Of a stretch of DNA of 30,398 bases, positions 1 to 10,299 are shown one piece after another; position 1 is the first letter of the stretch; each line of letters opens with the position of its first letter. A model generated the notes under the pieces. The model was given only the letters and a program-made list of their open reading frames with translations, was not told the origin of the DNA and ran no database searches. The translations under genes and the position numbers were made by a program. This stretch comes from Bremia lactucae (taxonomy: Eukaryota > Oomycota > Peronosporomycetes > Peronosporales > Peronosporaceae). The stretch is taken from NCBI RefSeq assembly GCF_004359215.1, contig NC_090623.1, positions 1,887,481 to 1,917,878 of the forward strand, read 5' to 3'.

Positions 1-705
1 GAGCTTAAAGAGTTATGTTTTACGAACTCAATGGTTCGTAGATTCAAGTGGTACTAAGGCCCATGAGTATGTACCTTTGGAAGGTTTTGTACTCTTACTA
101 ATGAAATCGCAAGGGAACCAAGCTTAGTTTATGTTTCTGAATTGTATAATTCTGCCAACATATCTAAAAACAGATTCTGTGGTTTGAACATACGCAGATA
201 GTTAATTTCTAGCGGATCTTAAGTCCACCTCCTTACAGCACTCGGGCAAGATACTAGAATAGTAAAGAAAGGCACTGCAAATTCTCGCGATCGATTTTAT
301 ATGCAATCAAGTATATTATTCGAGCTGTCGACGAGTTGTCGATTCGCCTTAGCACCACTTTATTTTACCTGGCGGCTGCCACGTAAACTATCTATTAATA
401 AAAGAAATTTAACGAAAATACCTAAATTAATGAAGAAAAGGGTATCTTACGCATAGTGTAAATTGTGGCGTCCTTACGGTTTAGCAACCCACAGTCTAAT
501 GGGTGTGATAACGTGTACCTTATAACCCCCATCAGACGGTTGAAATCGAGTTCTGCATTTCTTCTTAGAGGTTTGATACTCAACAGCTAAATCCACGGTT
601 GTTTTGGCATATATTTTTTCGTATGACAACTAAACGTGGATCTTCGATTCCTCGCTACCTTTTAAAGACGGAAAGTATTAGGACTTTGATAGACGTACTC
701 CGTAC
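1..705. other. No identifiable gene; probable decayed retroelement DNA
   Basis: No open frame here can be tied to a family. The stretch lies just downstream, in minus-strand sense, of a decayed gypsy pol, so it would be expected to hold the rest of its integrase. I could not recognise the integrase core or the DDE residues in any frame. It is AT-rich with many stops in all frames. Confidence 0.4.
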
Positions 706-2302
706 CTAAGCAAAAATAAGGAGTCCCCACCCAACACGCTTTCGCGTAAATACGAATCCTGCCGGACTCCAAAATCCGTTCCCAGAACATTGGTACATCC
801 TTATCTTAAAATTCAACAACGCATAGGTGCTTCCGTCAAAGCGTTGGCGGTGCAATAGCACAAAAAGGCCATTTTCGATTGAGTATCGATGCAACCCCGC
901 ACGTAGTCATCTCAACATTTACCGTCCAAATGTTATACTCATTGCTTCCGATAGCTTGTAGCAAAGCTACACACTGTTCATCATTGGCATGTGCCAATTG
1001 AATCAAGTAATGGAGTGGTGACGTTACACGTGTGAAATGAGCCAGATCCTAATCTCGCCTGCATGATAATGCATCAACCAAAGCATTTTTTTTCAGGCTT
1101 TTTTTTTCACCTAAAAAGTTTTATTCAGCAAATGAAAATCAATCGAGCCATTCTCTGCGAGAGATGAGGCGACTTAGTCGCAGAACCTAAAGGCTCATGA
1201 TCTGAATAGACTACAAAAAGCTAAGAGACTTGCAGATGTACCCTGAATTTGACAAGAACATACTTCATAGTAAGCATCTTCTCGCCACGAAGTATGCTCA
1301 GTGTCGTCACAGACAAGCTTGAAAGACCGATCAGGATTGGCAGAGCCAAAATCGGGGCATGGGCGAGGCTATCCCTTACTGTATTCAAAACGTCATTCTA
1401 TGTGCTATTCCAGCATCATTTTGATTTCTTAACGTAGATTTGATAATGGCCGAGCCATATCCGCGTAATTTTTTGCTACATTTGTGCATATAGTTGGCTA
1501 AACTCTGCTACTCACTCAGGTCTTTTGGTTCTTAGGAACCGGCCAATTAACAACGGATTTAATTGTAGCAGGTTCTGCTCCCAGGCCTGCTTTTCCAAAG
1601 ACTAACCCTAAGAAGAAAAAATCTTTTGCATTGAAGACGTATTTAGATACGTTGTCATACAGCTTATTTGTTCGAAGGCACTTACACACTTCGCAGAATG
1701 GGTTTCCACATCAGACCGCCACTTTTCCGTCTAGCTATGAATTAAACAGCAAATAAGTATGTGAATCTTCTAGATGATGACGCAATAATTGTGTCACTAG
1801 ATGTTCAAAATAGCATTAAAAAGCCCTAAAGCGTAACTAGCCAATCCTACAGCATCCCACTAAGGCTGCTTACCGCTGTAAGCGGATGTCAGTAGCTTGC
1901 ATGAGCAGCTGATAGTAATAATTGACTAAGTGAAGCGAACCGTTCCCTCACCAAAACTTTAGGAGAAGCAGCCATTCTAGGAATTGGTGTCTGTGCCGGT
2001 ATAGTAGCATCATTAAGCTTACTGTAAGCATGTACAAAGCATTTACCGTTTTGTTTATGACATAACATGTTGGTGTCGAATCATTCCAGCCTCGTGCTTA
2101 ACACAGAAGAATTCATCAATGACGTCACACTGCTCGTTTGGTGAACGCCAGTAAAATATCTGATTCCAGTAACCAAGTCAATGTAATGATGCACACTTCT
2201 ATGCGGACGGTTAATTGTGACACACCACGTCTCGGAATTTTGGAACTTAAGAAGAGAATCGATTCGAAGGATCGTTAATGATCGCTGATCCACTCCACAC
2301 AT
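706..2302 (-). pseudogene. Decayed Ty3/gypsy pol (RT, RNase H, start of integrase), divergent family
   Basis: Read on the minus strand from 2302 downwards, pieces of a gypsy polymerase appear in order but in shifting frames. They are the RT start with HYIDLVTGIRYFTG (about 2150-2190), KLNDATIPAQTPIPR (about 1970-2020), LTAVSSLSGMLWDWLV (about 1830-1890), the RT-RNase H connection LANYMHK (about 1500), an RNase H stretch GEKMLTMKYVLVKFRVHL (about 1240-1300) and its end (about 1050-1190). An integrase zinc-region-like piece RYSIENGLF lies at about 850-890. Frameshifts and stops are numerous. The sequence differs from the family-A copies elsewhere in the window, so this is an older insertion or another lineage. 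The match is by eye, but the ordered blocks make it secure. Confidence 0.75.
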
Positions 2303-2303
2303 T

Positions 2304-2550
2304 TAATGCGTGTTGGGCATAAGCGCGAACATCACGCTGTCATGCTTGAGTTTCAGAAGCTCCGATCGAGCTCTGAACTCAGCCCTAGGCAAATTAAAGG
2401 TCTGTTTTTTTAGCCGAGCTTTAAAAGCCCCTAGCAACCCAATGACATATGGGTCGCGCAACATAAGGTCTAGCGCCCAATTTTTGCCACAGCCTGCCAA
2501 ATTTGATTGAGCAATGCGACTTGCATTTGCTCGTCGACAATGTGACAAGC
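2304..2550 (-). pseudogene. Gag fragment, family-A gypsy
   Basis: The minus-strand translation contains IAQSNLAG, LRDPYVIG and PRAEFRARSELLKLK. These align with residues of the gag at 27015-27881 (AQSNLAGRAITWAL, LRDPYVFGS, PRAEFRARSELLKLK). Only the middle of gag is present, about 80 codons. At its 3' side it stops abruptly against the divergent pol below 2302. At its 5' side it abuts a plus-strand pol starting near 2551. It is therefore a scrap between two oppositely oriented elements, with at least one internal frameshift. Confidence 0.85.
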
Positions 2551-3700
2551 ACTTATCGCATCTGCCAACTTGACGAATCCAGTATCAGGCAGATCTACGT
2601 ACTCGTCACAAAGGACGAATACGTTGCCGATATTCGGTCAGCGGCAATAATTGCAGAAAACGAACGAGTTTTTAGCAGCTCATCGATGGGCGAAAGTGTT
2701 CGCGATGTGAAGACTCGGATTGAAAGTTATACTTCTTAATCCTAAGGGTCACTTAAGACAAATTCTTTATACAAGGATTCAATTGAATACAGGGATGTAT
2801 TCCCTCAAGCAGTTCCATGCGAGTTGCCTAAGGATAAAGGCACTCGACAAGGATCGAGCTCAAACCGGGCTCGAAGTACTGTGTCATCAAGCAGTGGTCA
2901 CTGTTTCTTGAACAAGTAATTGCGATCGATAAATTCTTTATCGATCGATTAAAAGCAGGACATGTAAGGGAGTCAGCCTCCCCACATAACCCCCCCAACC
3001 TTCTGTGTGCGAAAGGCCAAAAGAGAGTGGCGGATAGTGCACGCATTCAATAAACTGAATGCTACAATGGTACCGGCTCAGACACCGTGACCTAGAAAAG
3101 ACGTAATTATAGATGGTATGTCTAAGAGTACCATTATTTCGTCTATGGATCTGACGGATAACTTTTATCAGACCCTTACGCGTGAACGTAGATACCGTAC
3201 ACGGCAGAGAGCACTCCCAGTGGGATGCTCTGGAAATGGCTAGTGATACGTCAGGGGCTTAGTAACGCCCCTGCAACATTTAACAGATGTGTAACAACTC
3301 TGTTAAGACCGTTGCGAGAATTCGCACGAGAAATTTGACGATGTATTCATCCATAGCCGGTTTATGGACGGAAAGACGTACGTACAAGTTCATGAAACTC
3401 ACGTTCGTCAGGATCTTACACTTATGCGAGATCATAAGTTGTACGCAAATTTCAAGAAATGTATGTTCACTGCAAGCGAAATGCACCTTCTTGGGTGAAT
3501 CGACGGTAAACACGGTGTGCGCCCTGGTCCCGAAAAGATCAAGGGAATCATCGACTGGTCAATCCCAGTTAATTTTAAGGAACTTAGAAAGTTCCTTGGG
3601 CTAGCGACGTACTTGCACAAGTACTCTCACAATTATGCCGAGATGACAGCTCATCTCTCTCGTCTCTTGAAAAATTACGAAAAATGGCTGTGGAACGCTG
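2551..3700 (+). pseudogene. Linker and reverse transcriptase of the 2551-8960 element
   Basis: The linker is recognised by AENERVFSSSS (about 2655-2690), which recurs on the minus strand near 17800. RT follows: an N-terminal block ending at the Q-W-P-L-P position (about 2780-2910), the SPTFC-VRK region (about 2980-3020), and TPSGMLWKWLV with QGLSNAPATFNRCVT (about 3215-3290). The catalytic YxDD box reads K-F-D-D (about 3334-3345), so both Asp residues survive but the Tyr is changed. FLGLATYLHKYSHNYAEMT (about 3590-3645) closes the thumb-connection region. Several stops and frame changes interrupt it. Identification is firm; the element is inactive. Confidence 0.88.
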
Positions 3701-4180
3701 ATTGTCAGCGTTCGTTCGAAGGTATCAAGCAAAGCTTGATGCAATTTTATAAAAGATGGGCGATTGCAGATCAAGACAAACCATTCCATGCGGTCTTTGG
3801 CGCCAGCGATTTCGCAATCGGCTGTGCGTTCAAACAATACGATACAGACGACGCGTTCCGCGTCGTCTGTTACCAATCAGGTCAGCCGCAACCAGCTGAA
3901 CACAGTTGCCAATGCATGACAAGGAACTCCTTGCCATGAAACATGCACTAGCTAAATTTGAGACCGTTCATCGTATATACAGACCATGCGTCATTACGCA
4001 CAGCTGTAAACAGTTCACATACCTCGCAAAAAATGGCGAGGTGGCTATCCTTCTTCGCGATGTATAATTTCTCCGTGGAATATAAAATTAGAACGACTTA
4101 TGTCGTCGCTGATGCATGATCACCGACCCAATTCGAGCCGGCTGCGCACTCATACAGTAAAATTTTTCCCATTGTTGTAA
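3701..4180 (+). pseudogene. RNase H domain of the 2551-8960 element
   Basis: The best frame (within 3517-3939) gives WNADCQRSFEGIKQSLMQ, then an ADQDKPFHAV block, a QYDTDDAFRVVCYQSGQ block and the start of the basic C-terminal part. The usual V-C-D-A-S-D-F-A-I-G motif reads V-F-G-A-S-D-F-A-I-G, so the first catalytic Asp is replaced by Gly. The minus-strand copy at 16456-16746 keeps the Asp. After about 3940 the frame shifts and a short piece is lost; MARWLSFFAMYNFSVEYK (about 4032-4085) and VVADA mark the end of the domain. Confidence 0.85.
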
Positions 4181-4289
4181 CACTCATAACAAGTGTTTCG
4201 TCGTCAACTTTGTTTGATGACATAAAGAAAGCCTACACAGAAGAAAAAAACGTCTGCGTTTAATAAATCATCTGATGAATCCATCCAAT

Positions 4290-5860
4290 AAAAATCTTTT
4301 AAAGAATAGCCGGTTTATATCGATCGTCATCTGATGGATACACAACACGCAACGGCTTACTGCATTACACAGCTGTTGCCTGCGACACTCCATGTGTCGT
4401 CGTTACGATTTACAATGATTGGAGCTTGCATATCATGTATAAGTGTCACGATGCCCACTTTTTGGTGCATCGTGGACGTGAGAAAACTTATCTCACACTA
4501 AGTCGCGACATTTACTTGCCCTACCAGTATTAATTCATGCGATGGTATATTCGTGCTTGCGAGTTGTGTCAACTCGTGAAGCCTAGCCCTCCATCCCGTG
4601 CACCTCTACAACTTCTACCACTTCCAGCAGAATGTCAACAGTCCGTATTTATGGACTTCGTCTTCGGATTCCCTGAAGACGATCCCAAAAACAATGAGAT
4701 CCTTGCTTTCAAGACAGATTCAGCAAGATGGTACATCTTGCTGCAGTATTAGAGTCAATCACGGCTCAGGCCTGTGCCCGTTTCTTTATCGAAACGATAT
4801 TCAGACGCCACGATTTTGCCCGCAAACTGGTTTACGATGAAGATCCATGGTTCTCGGCGGAGTTTTGCAATCCTTTGATCCGAACTCTCGGAAAACGGCT
4901 TACTATTTCGACTTCTGATCTTCCGGAGACAGATGGCCAGACGGAACGCGTGAATAATGTCCTCGAAGGATACTTCGAGGTTACGTCCAATCGTATCGAA
5001 TTGGAGCAAATTATACCGATGGTCAAATTCGCCTTTAACATTTCGGTGCATACTTCTACAACGCATACATTATTCTTCGTGAATGGCTTACGCCATCGAC
5101 GCATGCCACCCGATTAGAGGGATTCTCTACTTTAAAGCGGGGGGGGGGGCTCGCACGAGCAAAACCAGCTCTGGATCATGCTCATCACGCGCCGAAATTA
5201 CCGATGACGCAAATGATGTCGACGTCGAAGCAATCGACATCAGTAGAGAGAGACTCAGCAATACAATGACACTATTGCTCACAAAAAATGGGTAGTACCA
5301 GCGAGGAATCTCTTGCTGCTGAAGAGAAAGATCTCAAAGCAGTGCGCACAAAGCGCTTTGTAAGAGACAAAACAAAAAAGTCAGCAGAGTTTTTTTTGCT
5401 GCCTCGAGAATCAGTAGTCCGTTTCGTACAGGTCTCCATTGCCTACGCAGTAGACCAGCAGAAACGGAACACAGACAAACATGGAAGAGCAAATGGTTTT
5501 TCATTCAAAATTAATGATCTAGTACTAATGTCTACGGAGCATGTTGTCACGTGTGTGGTTAGTAGTTAACTATTACCCAAGTTCATTTAGCCATTCCGTG
5601 TGCTGTATCGCAGAGGCATTGCGTACATAATAAAATTGCCGTGAAGGATGAGAACGCATCCTTCGTTTTACGCTGGTCGGCTCCGCCCGTACCAACAGTA
5701 CGCGATCTTACGCGAACGGATCTGACTACTCTTGATAAAAATCTTCAAAAGATTCTTAAGATCACGAACCACACTCTCATGCTGGGTTTGGAGGTCCTCA
5801 TGCCGAATCCGAAGTTCCACGAAATCGCGATGAGATGAAGAAGCGTTACCGTTGTAACAG
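4290..5860 (+). pseudogene. Integrase of the 2551-8960 element
   Basis: In order: SSDGYTTRNGLLHYTAVA (about 4325-4380); the zinc-binding HHCC region, ending in YIRACELCQLVK (about 4546-4580); the catalytic core with MDFVFGFPEDD (Asp codon 4654-4656), YDEDPWF (Asp codon 4836-4838) and TDGQTERVN (Glu codon 4944-4946); then FVNGLRH (about 5078-5098) and a basic C-terminal domain (about 5280-5840). All three DDE residues are present, but frameshifts between 4720 and 4760 and near 5117 break the frame. A run of ten G at about 5140 may be slippage or assembly error. Confidence 0.87.
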
Positions 5861-6099
5861 ATGGTGCAGGCTCACCGTATCGAACGATTAACTGACCGTT
5901 CAAAATGTGCGTACTCAATGGATTTCAAACTGAAGTTTCACGCTCTTCGTGACGAGCTGGTTGTCGCGCTCATTATCAGGACCCTACTCCAATTCATGGA
6001 GGAAGTGGTCGAGTTTGTCGATCGTCGACTCTAGATCCGACACACAGGTCAATTCAAATTTTCCCTCCTCCACCACACCATTGGTGGATTTCCACGGTG

Positions 6100-6225
6100 G
6101 TCAACGTTTTCTTGTGGAACGTATTCAATACCAACGTGAAGTGAAGGGGCAGCAAATGAGCTGTCTTATTCGCTGGCGCGGTAATCCACCTTCGTATGAC
6201 AGCTGGGAGCCTCGCCCCAGCTGGT
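6100..6225 (+). pseudogene. Chromodomain at the integrase C-terminus
   Basis: The plus-strand frame open from 5949 to 6557 contains GGQRFLVERI, a short loop, then CLIRWRGNPPSYDSWEPR. This is the three-strand-plus-helix signature of a chromodomain (aromatic cage W and the WEP motif). In chromoviruses this domain follows integrase and can direct insertion toward modified chromatin. Here it lies about 250 bases after the integrase C-terminal domain, inside a linker of low complexity. The first in-frame codon used by simple ORF callers is GTG, so the open frame is a relic and not a separate gene. Confidence 0.88.
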
Positions 6226-6409
6226 TGTTGACGTTGAAGGCCTCGTCTGTCAGTATCACGAGACCCATCAGATGGATCGGAAGGTCCATCCGGAAACACG
6301 TGCCCTTGGCGCATGTAAATCGATTGCAAAACGTCAATCGCATCGCGCATCTCGATAGAGATGCGAGCCCTTTCCCAGGGCAAAGAAAGGGAATATACAT
6401 CCCCTTTTA

Positions 6410-7021
6410 CTATCTTCGTGTTTTCAACACGACACAACAGGGATCATCCCACGTGAGGCATGGAAGTCCTGTCTCACATGACAACCGATGCAATACATAC
6501 CTTGCACCGGTTGAAGTTCGTTTCTCAAATTTAACGCGAATCGCGTTAAGTCTTTGAAGCCAGGCTTCGCGTCCAATCGCTTTGACATTGCAAATGAATG
6601 CGCTCCAGGCTTGCATAAGCGAGGCTTTATCTACCTTATTGTTGCCTCTAAATACCATCGATGCTTGAAAAAAAGCATCGAGATTGAAATCTTCCTCAGC
6701 GCGAAAATTCTTCGCGCTGGGATCAAGGCGAGGAAGCTTTGTCGCAATAAATAAGGGATATTTATTGTGAGGAGTAGTCTCTCCAAACAAGCTATTAATT
6801 AGCTGTTCGGGCAAAAGCCACGGCTTTTTCTCAGGGGCAATACCATTCAATTTATTGTCTGCGCTCCCCTGAGTGGTATCCACTGAAGCAGGGGTACCAC
6901 AAGAACTTTTATTACGATGGCTTACGCCATCGTCATCACCCTACACAGAAATATGTGCGGGTGACGGCACGGGAGACAGTGCTGGCGATGAGGAATCATC
7001 CTTGTCGTCGGCACCGAACAT
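6410..7021 (-). pseudogene. Antisense open frame downstream of pol, function unknown
   Basis: On the opposite strand to the pol, a frame runs from an ATG at 7019-7021 to a stop at 6410-6412. That is about 204 codons interrupted by a single in-frame TAG (6941-6943). It begins acidic and Ser/Pro-rich (MFGADDKDDSSS) and continues into a helical, charged segment with FNLDAFFQASMVF and a C-terminal GLPCLTW. I recognise no domain and do not assign a function. A further minus-strand frame at 7132-7353 may be its shifted 5' part. It lies between the chromodomain and the polypurine tract, the position where some plant Ty3/gypsy elements carry antisense ORFs. It could also be captured sequence or chance. 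Confidence 0.5.
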
Positions 7022-7453
7022 GCTATAGCGAATGCATTTCGCACGTCTATCCGATCGATCCCATCATTCGGAGGCTCATAGTCAGCCGCTTAAGAACGAT
7101 CAGGCGACTGTTTTGCTCTTCCGAAGTCGGACTAAATGGTCGAATCGCATTCATAGTCAACCTCCAAAGAGAGGTCGCACTCACGTGGCGATTCACTACG
7201 TGCACCCGCAACATTTCGAGTTGCGGGAGAAGACGATGATTCGATAGACGAAACATTTGCTGCGCAATAGACAACAATGCGTCGCCCGCGGCTGCATGTA
7301 CCGCAGCCCGAAGGCTCTGCACTATTCGCACACCCCATGGACCCGTTAACCATGCGATAATATTAAAATGATGGTTCTGATTAATCAACATCGTTTTCAC
7401 TTAAGTTGTCTTATAGTGACCACTCTATTTAACAGTCAGAGTGATTTGCGTTT

Positions 7454-7470
7454 AAAGGGGGGGGCAGTGA
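7454..7470 (+). promoter_or_regulatory. Polypurine tract before the 3' LTR
   Basis: AAAGGGGGGGGCAGTGA directly precedes the LTR start TGTAACG at 7471. A purine run immediately upstream of the 3' LTR is the expected primer for plus-strand DNA synthesis. Its position confirms that the LTR at 7471 is the 3' LTR of the element to its left. Confidence 0.75.
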
Positions 7471-7774
7471 TGTAACGGGGGTATCGTTACATTAAATTTA
7501 AAACTTTAAAGTTGTAAATAAATATACTATCTAATGGGAACCGGTGTAGGCACACCCCCTTTTTGGTATAGCAACACCCCCTCCTCCCCGTCTGATTGTT
7601 TTAACTAAAAAAAATATTAATTGAAGAACACATTTTTATAAGTCCGGTACATCGCAAATCTAACAGTTATTCATCTTTAGATCGCCCTTTAACCTTTGAA
7701 ACATTACCTTTCCTTAATTACATTAGAGAATCGCTATAGCCTCACATCTTATTTATCTACACGAGAGTAGTGTA

Positions 7775-7993
7775 ATGGCTGTTACTGCCCCTGAGCACAT
7801 CAGAAACCGTGTTCGTTTGGCAATGTTAGGTGTACTGTTTTTAACAGGCGAGGATAAGCTAAGAGCGCCCGCACGTGATTGGCAAGTCATGAAAAAAAAC
7901 GAAAAGAAAGAGCAGCAAATCGAGCAGAAGGGCGAAGTTGAGCTGGAAATAAGCGACAAGGGTCGGAGGTGCGCTCTTGCGCATGTGTGTTAG
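7775..7993 (+). CDS. Short unassigned open frame inside the DNA transposon
   Basis: An ATG-started frame of 72 codons. The product is basic and charged, with a Lys/Glu-rich middle (MKKNEKKEQQIEQKGEVELE) that could form a helix. No transposase or known domain is recognisable. It may be a remnant of a parental transposase, a captured exon or a chance frame. Its only contextual support is that it sits centrally between the inverted repeats. Confidence 0.25.
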   Translation: MAVTAPEHIRNRVRLAMLGVLFLTGEDKLRAPARDWQVMKKNEKKEQQIEQKGEVELEISDKGRRCALAHVC

Positions 7994-8237
7994 TTAGTCT
8001 TTGGCGGTCAAGCTAAGGATGAATTTAATTTACTTTACTTCTACCAACTTTTGCGGAAGTGCATACTTACCTTTCAAATAGCCGAATCTTAGTAGTCTTT
8101 TTTGTTTCCACCATGAGTGCAAGCTAGCCACAGTTTCTTTATGTTTCAGGTTTTGTCGGCTTTTGCTCATGATTTCTTTGTTTAAAAAGCATCTTGCTAT
8201 TATACAAAGCGATTTCACAAATATTGAGAAGTTTTTT

Positions 8238-8276
8238 TGCAGGCCTTTTGAGCTACTGAAGCAAGGAAGGCCTGCA
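8238..8276. repeat. Perfect 10-bp inverted repeat (hairpin) in the DNA transposon
   Basis: TGCAGGCCTT (8238-8247) and AAGGCCTGCA (8267-8276) are perfect inverted copies separated by 19 bases. The hairpin lies in the right-hand third of the nested transposon. It could be a fold-back of the mobile DNA or part of a terminator-like structure; no function can be assigned. Confidence 0.6.
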
Positions 8277-8960
8277 TAAAGGTTTCTCATATGAAATTAA
8301 GTTATCAACAAGTTGCTACCATTACACTACTCTCATAGATATAGAAACAAATAATTAGGGGTTTGGCCAAATCGGTTCCCAGATGTAATTGGGGGGGGGG
8401 GAAGGGCGATCCAAAGACGATTGTTAAGAAACGGTGATTTGGATGCAGTGGAATGACCATACAGTGATTATATTTTATTAGACGTTTTAATACAAAACAG
8501 ACGGAAGGGGGGGGGATTTTTTTTGCTAACATTGTTTTTCTGTACCTCCAGATTTCATCAAAAGGGGCGTGTACCTATATCGGTTCCCTAACTAAAAGGT
8601 AGATTATATTTTGAGAATATTACTTTACGCAGTAACATTCGAAAAGCTTATTCATTGGGAGATGTAGGCCTTTATATCGACATGCTCCGCGGTCCAGTCA
8701 GCACTGGACGCGCTCAAAGAGAGAGAAGGATAAGATTATATTACATATTTCTGTATAAGTATACAAAGTAGAAAATAGATAGAAGCAGAAGAACTTATTA
8801 TATTATATACAGTTTACTAAACCCTCTTTAAAGCAAGTATTTTGAAGAGAGTCTCCTCTGCACGTACTAATGTGCAAGAAGTGACGTCTGGCAACTTGCA
8901 CTGAAGCAGTGCAAAGTGGACTTGTACTGAAGCCAAACAAGTCGGCAGTGTCCCATTACA

Positions 8961-10290
8961 TCACTGAGAACTTATTTTTTAGTAACGTAAAAAATGAAAT
9001 AGAGCCAACAACTCTAGATTTGTTACATATAAAGAAGTCAACTTTCACAAGTATATATTGTTAACAAAAACCAACGCATGATGCAGCTTTAAGGGGAGTT
9101 GCAATTTGACAAATCTAGAATGTAGTGGAGGCTAAATATAGGCCAAATATATGTACCTAAAAAATTGTAAGAATATATTCTTGTTTCAGCTGAAAGAGTT
9201 TTTGTGCCGTTCTTGAGAATTACGAATCCGCACTCCGGGATGAAAAACTGACGACTTGTCGTCTTCTTCGGTGTCTCTTTGTGGTTGTTATATACCAACT
9301 GAACCTGCCGCTACTAATACGTTTATTTAAATTTGATCTGTTTACTTGTAATTAATAAAAGTTTAATACATCGACATCTGCGATTCTGAGTCTCATACGA
9401 AATATCCAATGAACGTCTACCTATAACAAGGATCTAACATGAGCGCGTTAATATTGACTTGTACATGCGATAATATAAGTTTTGTCTTCTCATGAAAATC
9501 TGCTGATTCTCAATGAAAGAGGCAAAATATATTAAAGCTAACAACCTCCTTAACGCACTTAGGTCTCTTCGTAGGAAGTGAGGCGATCATGAGCTTAACT
9601 CCTCGCCAGCGCGCAAATATACCTCTCTACAGCCACCACTATTTCGGGCGCACTCGTTGATCTAGAGGTATGGATTGACAAGCACGGCTACTAAAATGGT
9701 TCGTTTCCTGGGCCATATTGCTGGCTTGGGTTGTTCTGCGCTGCAGAATCCCAGACACCATGGATACCAAAAAAAATTGCGAATCAGAAATCAGGAAATT
9801 CTAAATTCTAGCATTTCCTGCCACGCCACGTACGCAAGGCGACGGGTGTGGTGGCTGGTACCCTAGTTCCCAACCCTGCCGCAGGGGCACTTGGAGCCGC
9901 CGAAGCATCATTACCACGCGGGAGAAGGGTACGTGTCATAGGAGTAGCCACAGCTGTTCGCGGCACTGCGTGTTTGGCTGGTCCCATCCTGTTTGTGTTT
10001 TACCATGACCGATTTTTGGAAATTACGGCTATTAACTAACTGCAAATTTTCCGTCGATTGAATCTTCAGTTTATTAAAGTACCATTTCGACCAATCAAAG
10101 ATATGCACGGGGTTTTTAAAGCTACGGTGCGTGCTCAATAGCGAAAAGCGAGCGCTCACTAGCGCCTCCCATATTTGACACCATACTAAATAATGGTAAA
10201 ATTCACGTGTCAGCCACCAGATATAGATCTGGTGCCAGACTTTATTAAGGTAATTATGTAAGGTATTTAAAATTCAAAAACAATACTAAA
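8961..10290. other. Region without an identifiable gene
   Basis: Downstream of the LTR the sequence is AT-rich to about 9560, then of mixed composition. The longest frames (9089-9298 minus, 9675-9866 plus, 9848-10039 plus, 9911-10159 minus) are under 85 codons and match nothing I recognise. 9560-10040 may be the eroded gag or leader of the element whose RT starts near 10300, but I see no gag motif. Confidence 0.4.
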
Positions 10291-10299
10291 GTTCAGCTC

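Larger units (their letters stand above)
7536..8588. mobile_element. Non-autonomous DNA transposon nested in the LTR
   Basis: The insert splits an LTR whose intact form is seen at 13175 and 26429. Its ends are inverted repeats: GGGAACCGGTGTAGGCACAC at the left against GGGAACCGATATAGGTACAC as the reverse complement of the right end, with about 25 of 30 positions matching. The flanks TATCTAAT (7528-7535) and TAACTAAA (8589-8596) are a degenerate 8-bp target duplication of a site that reads TATCTAAA in intact LTRs. At 1053 bp, with no recognisable transposase, it is probably non-autonomous. An 8-bp duplication fits hAT-like elements among others, but the ends do not give a superfamily. Confidence 0.8.
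2551..8960 (+). mobile_element. Family-A Ty3/gypsy element, 5'-truncated, with 3' LTR
   Basis: A plus-strand element that has lost its 5' LTR, gag and protease. What remains, in order, is the protease-RT linker, RT, RNase H, integrase, a chromodomain, a long 3' region with an open frame on the opposite strand, a polypurine tract (7454-7470) and the 3' LTR (7471-8960). The LTR carries a nested DNA transposon. The gene order with integrase after RNase H and a C-terminal chromodomain identifies a Ty3/gypsy chromovirus-like element. All pol domains carry frameshifts or stops, so it cannot make a full polyprotein. Confidence 0.88.
7471..8960 (+). repeat. 3' LTR of family A, split by a nested transposon
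   Basis: The first part (7471-7535) matches the start of the LTRs at 13175 and 26429. The second part (8589-8960) matches their remainder and ends CCCATTACA. Removing 7536-8588 and one target copy leaves about 430 bp, close to the 434-bp LTR at 26429. It carries the sub-type insert CCGCGGTCCAGTCAGC (about 8686), like the 26429 copy and unlike the 13175 copy. No primer site follows, as expected for a 3' LTR. Confidence 0.88.

Noticed and set aside
3287..3604. A 105-codon plus frame as a separate gene
   Set aside because: It is out of frame with the RT motifs it overlaps; the RT blocks lie in neighbouring frames at the same positions.
7465..8966. Apparent 15-bp inverted ends (CAGTGATGTAACGGG and its counterpart) around the LTR, suggesting a larger transposon
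   Set aside because: CAGTGA at the left belongs to the polypurine tract of the retroelement, and the LTR ends TGTAACGGG/CCCATTACA are inverted in every LTR. The extra six bases at the right are probably chance.
9089..9298. A 69-codon minus-strand frame as a host gene
   Set aside because: No motif, no neighbouring support, AT-rich context and a length expected by chance.
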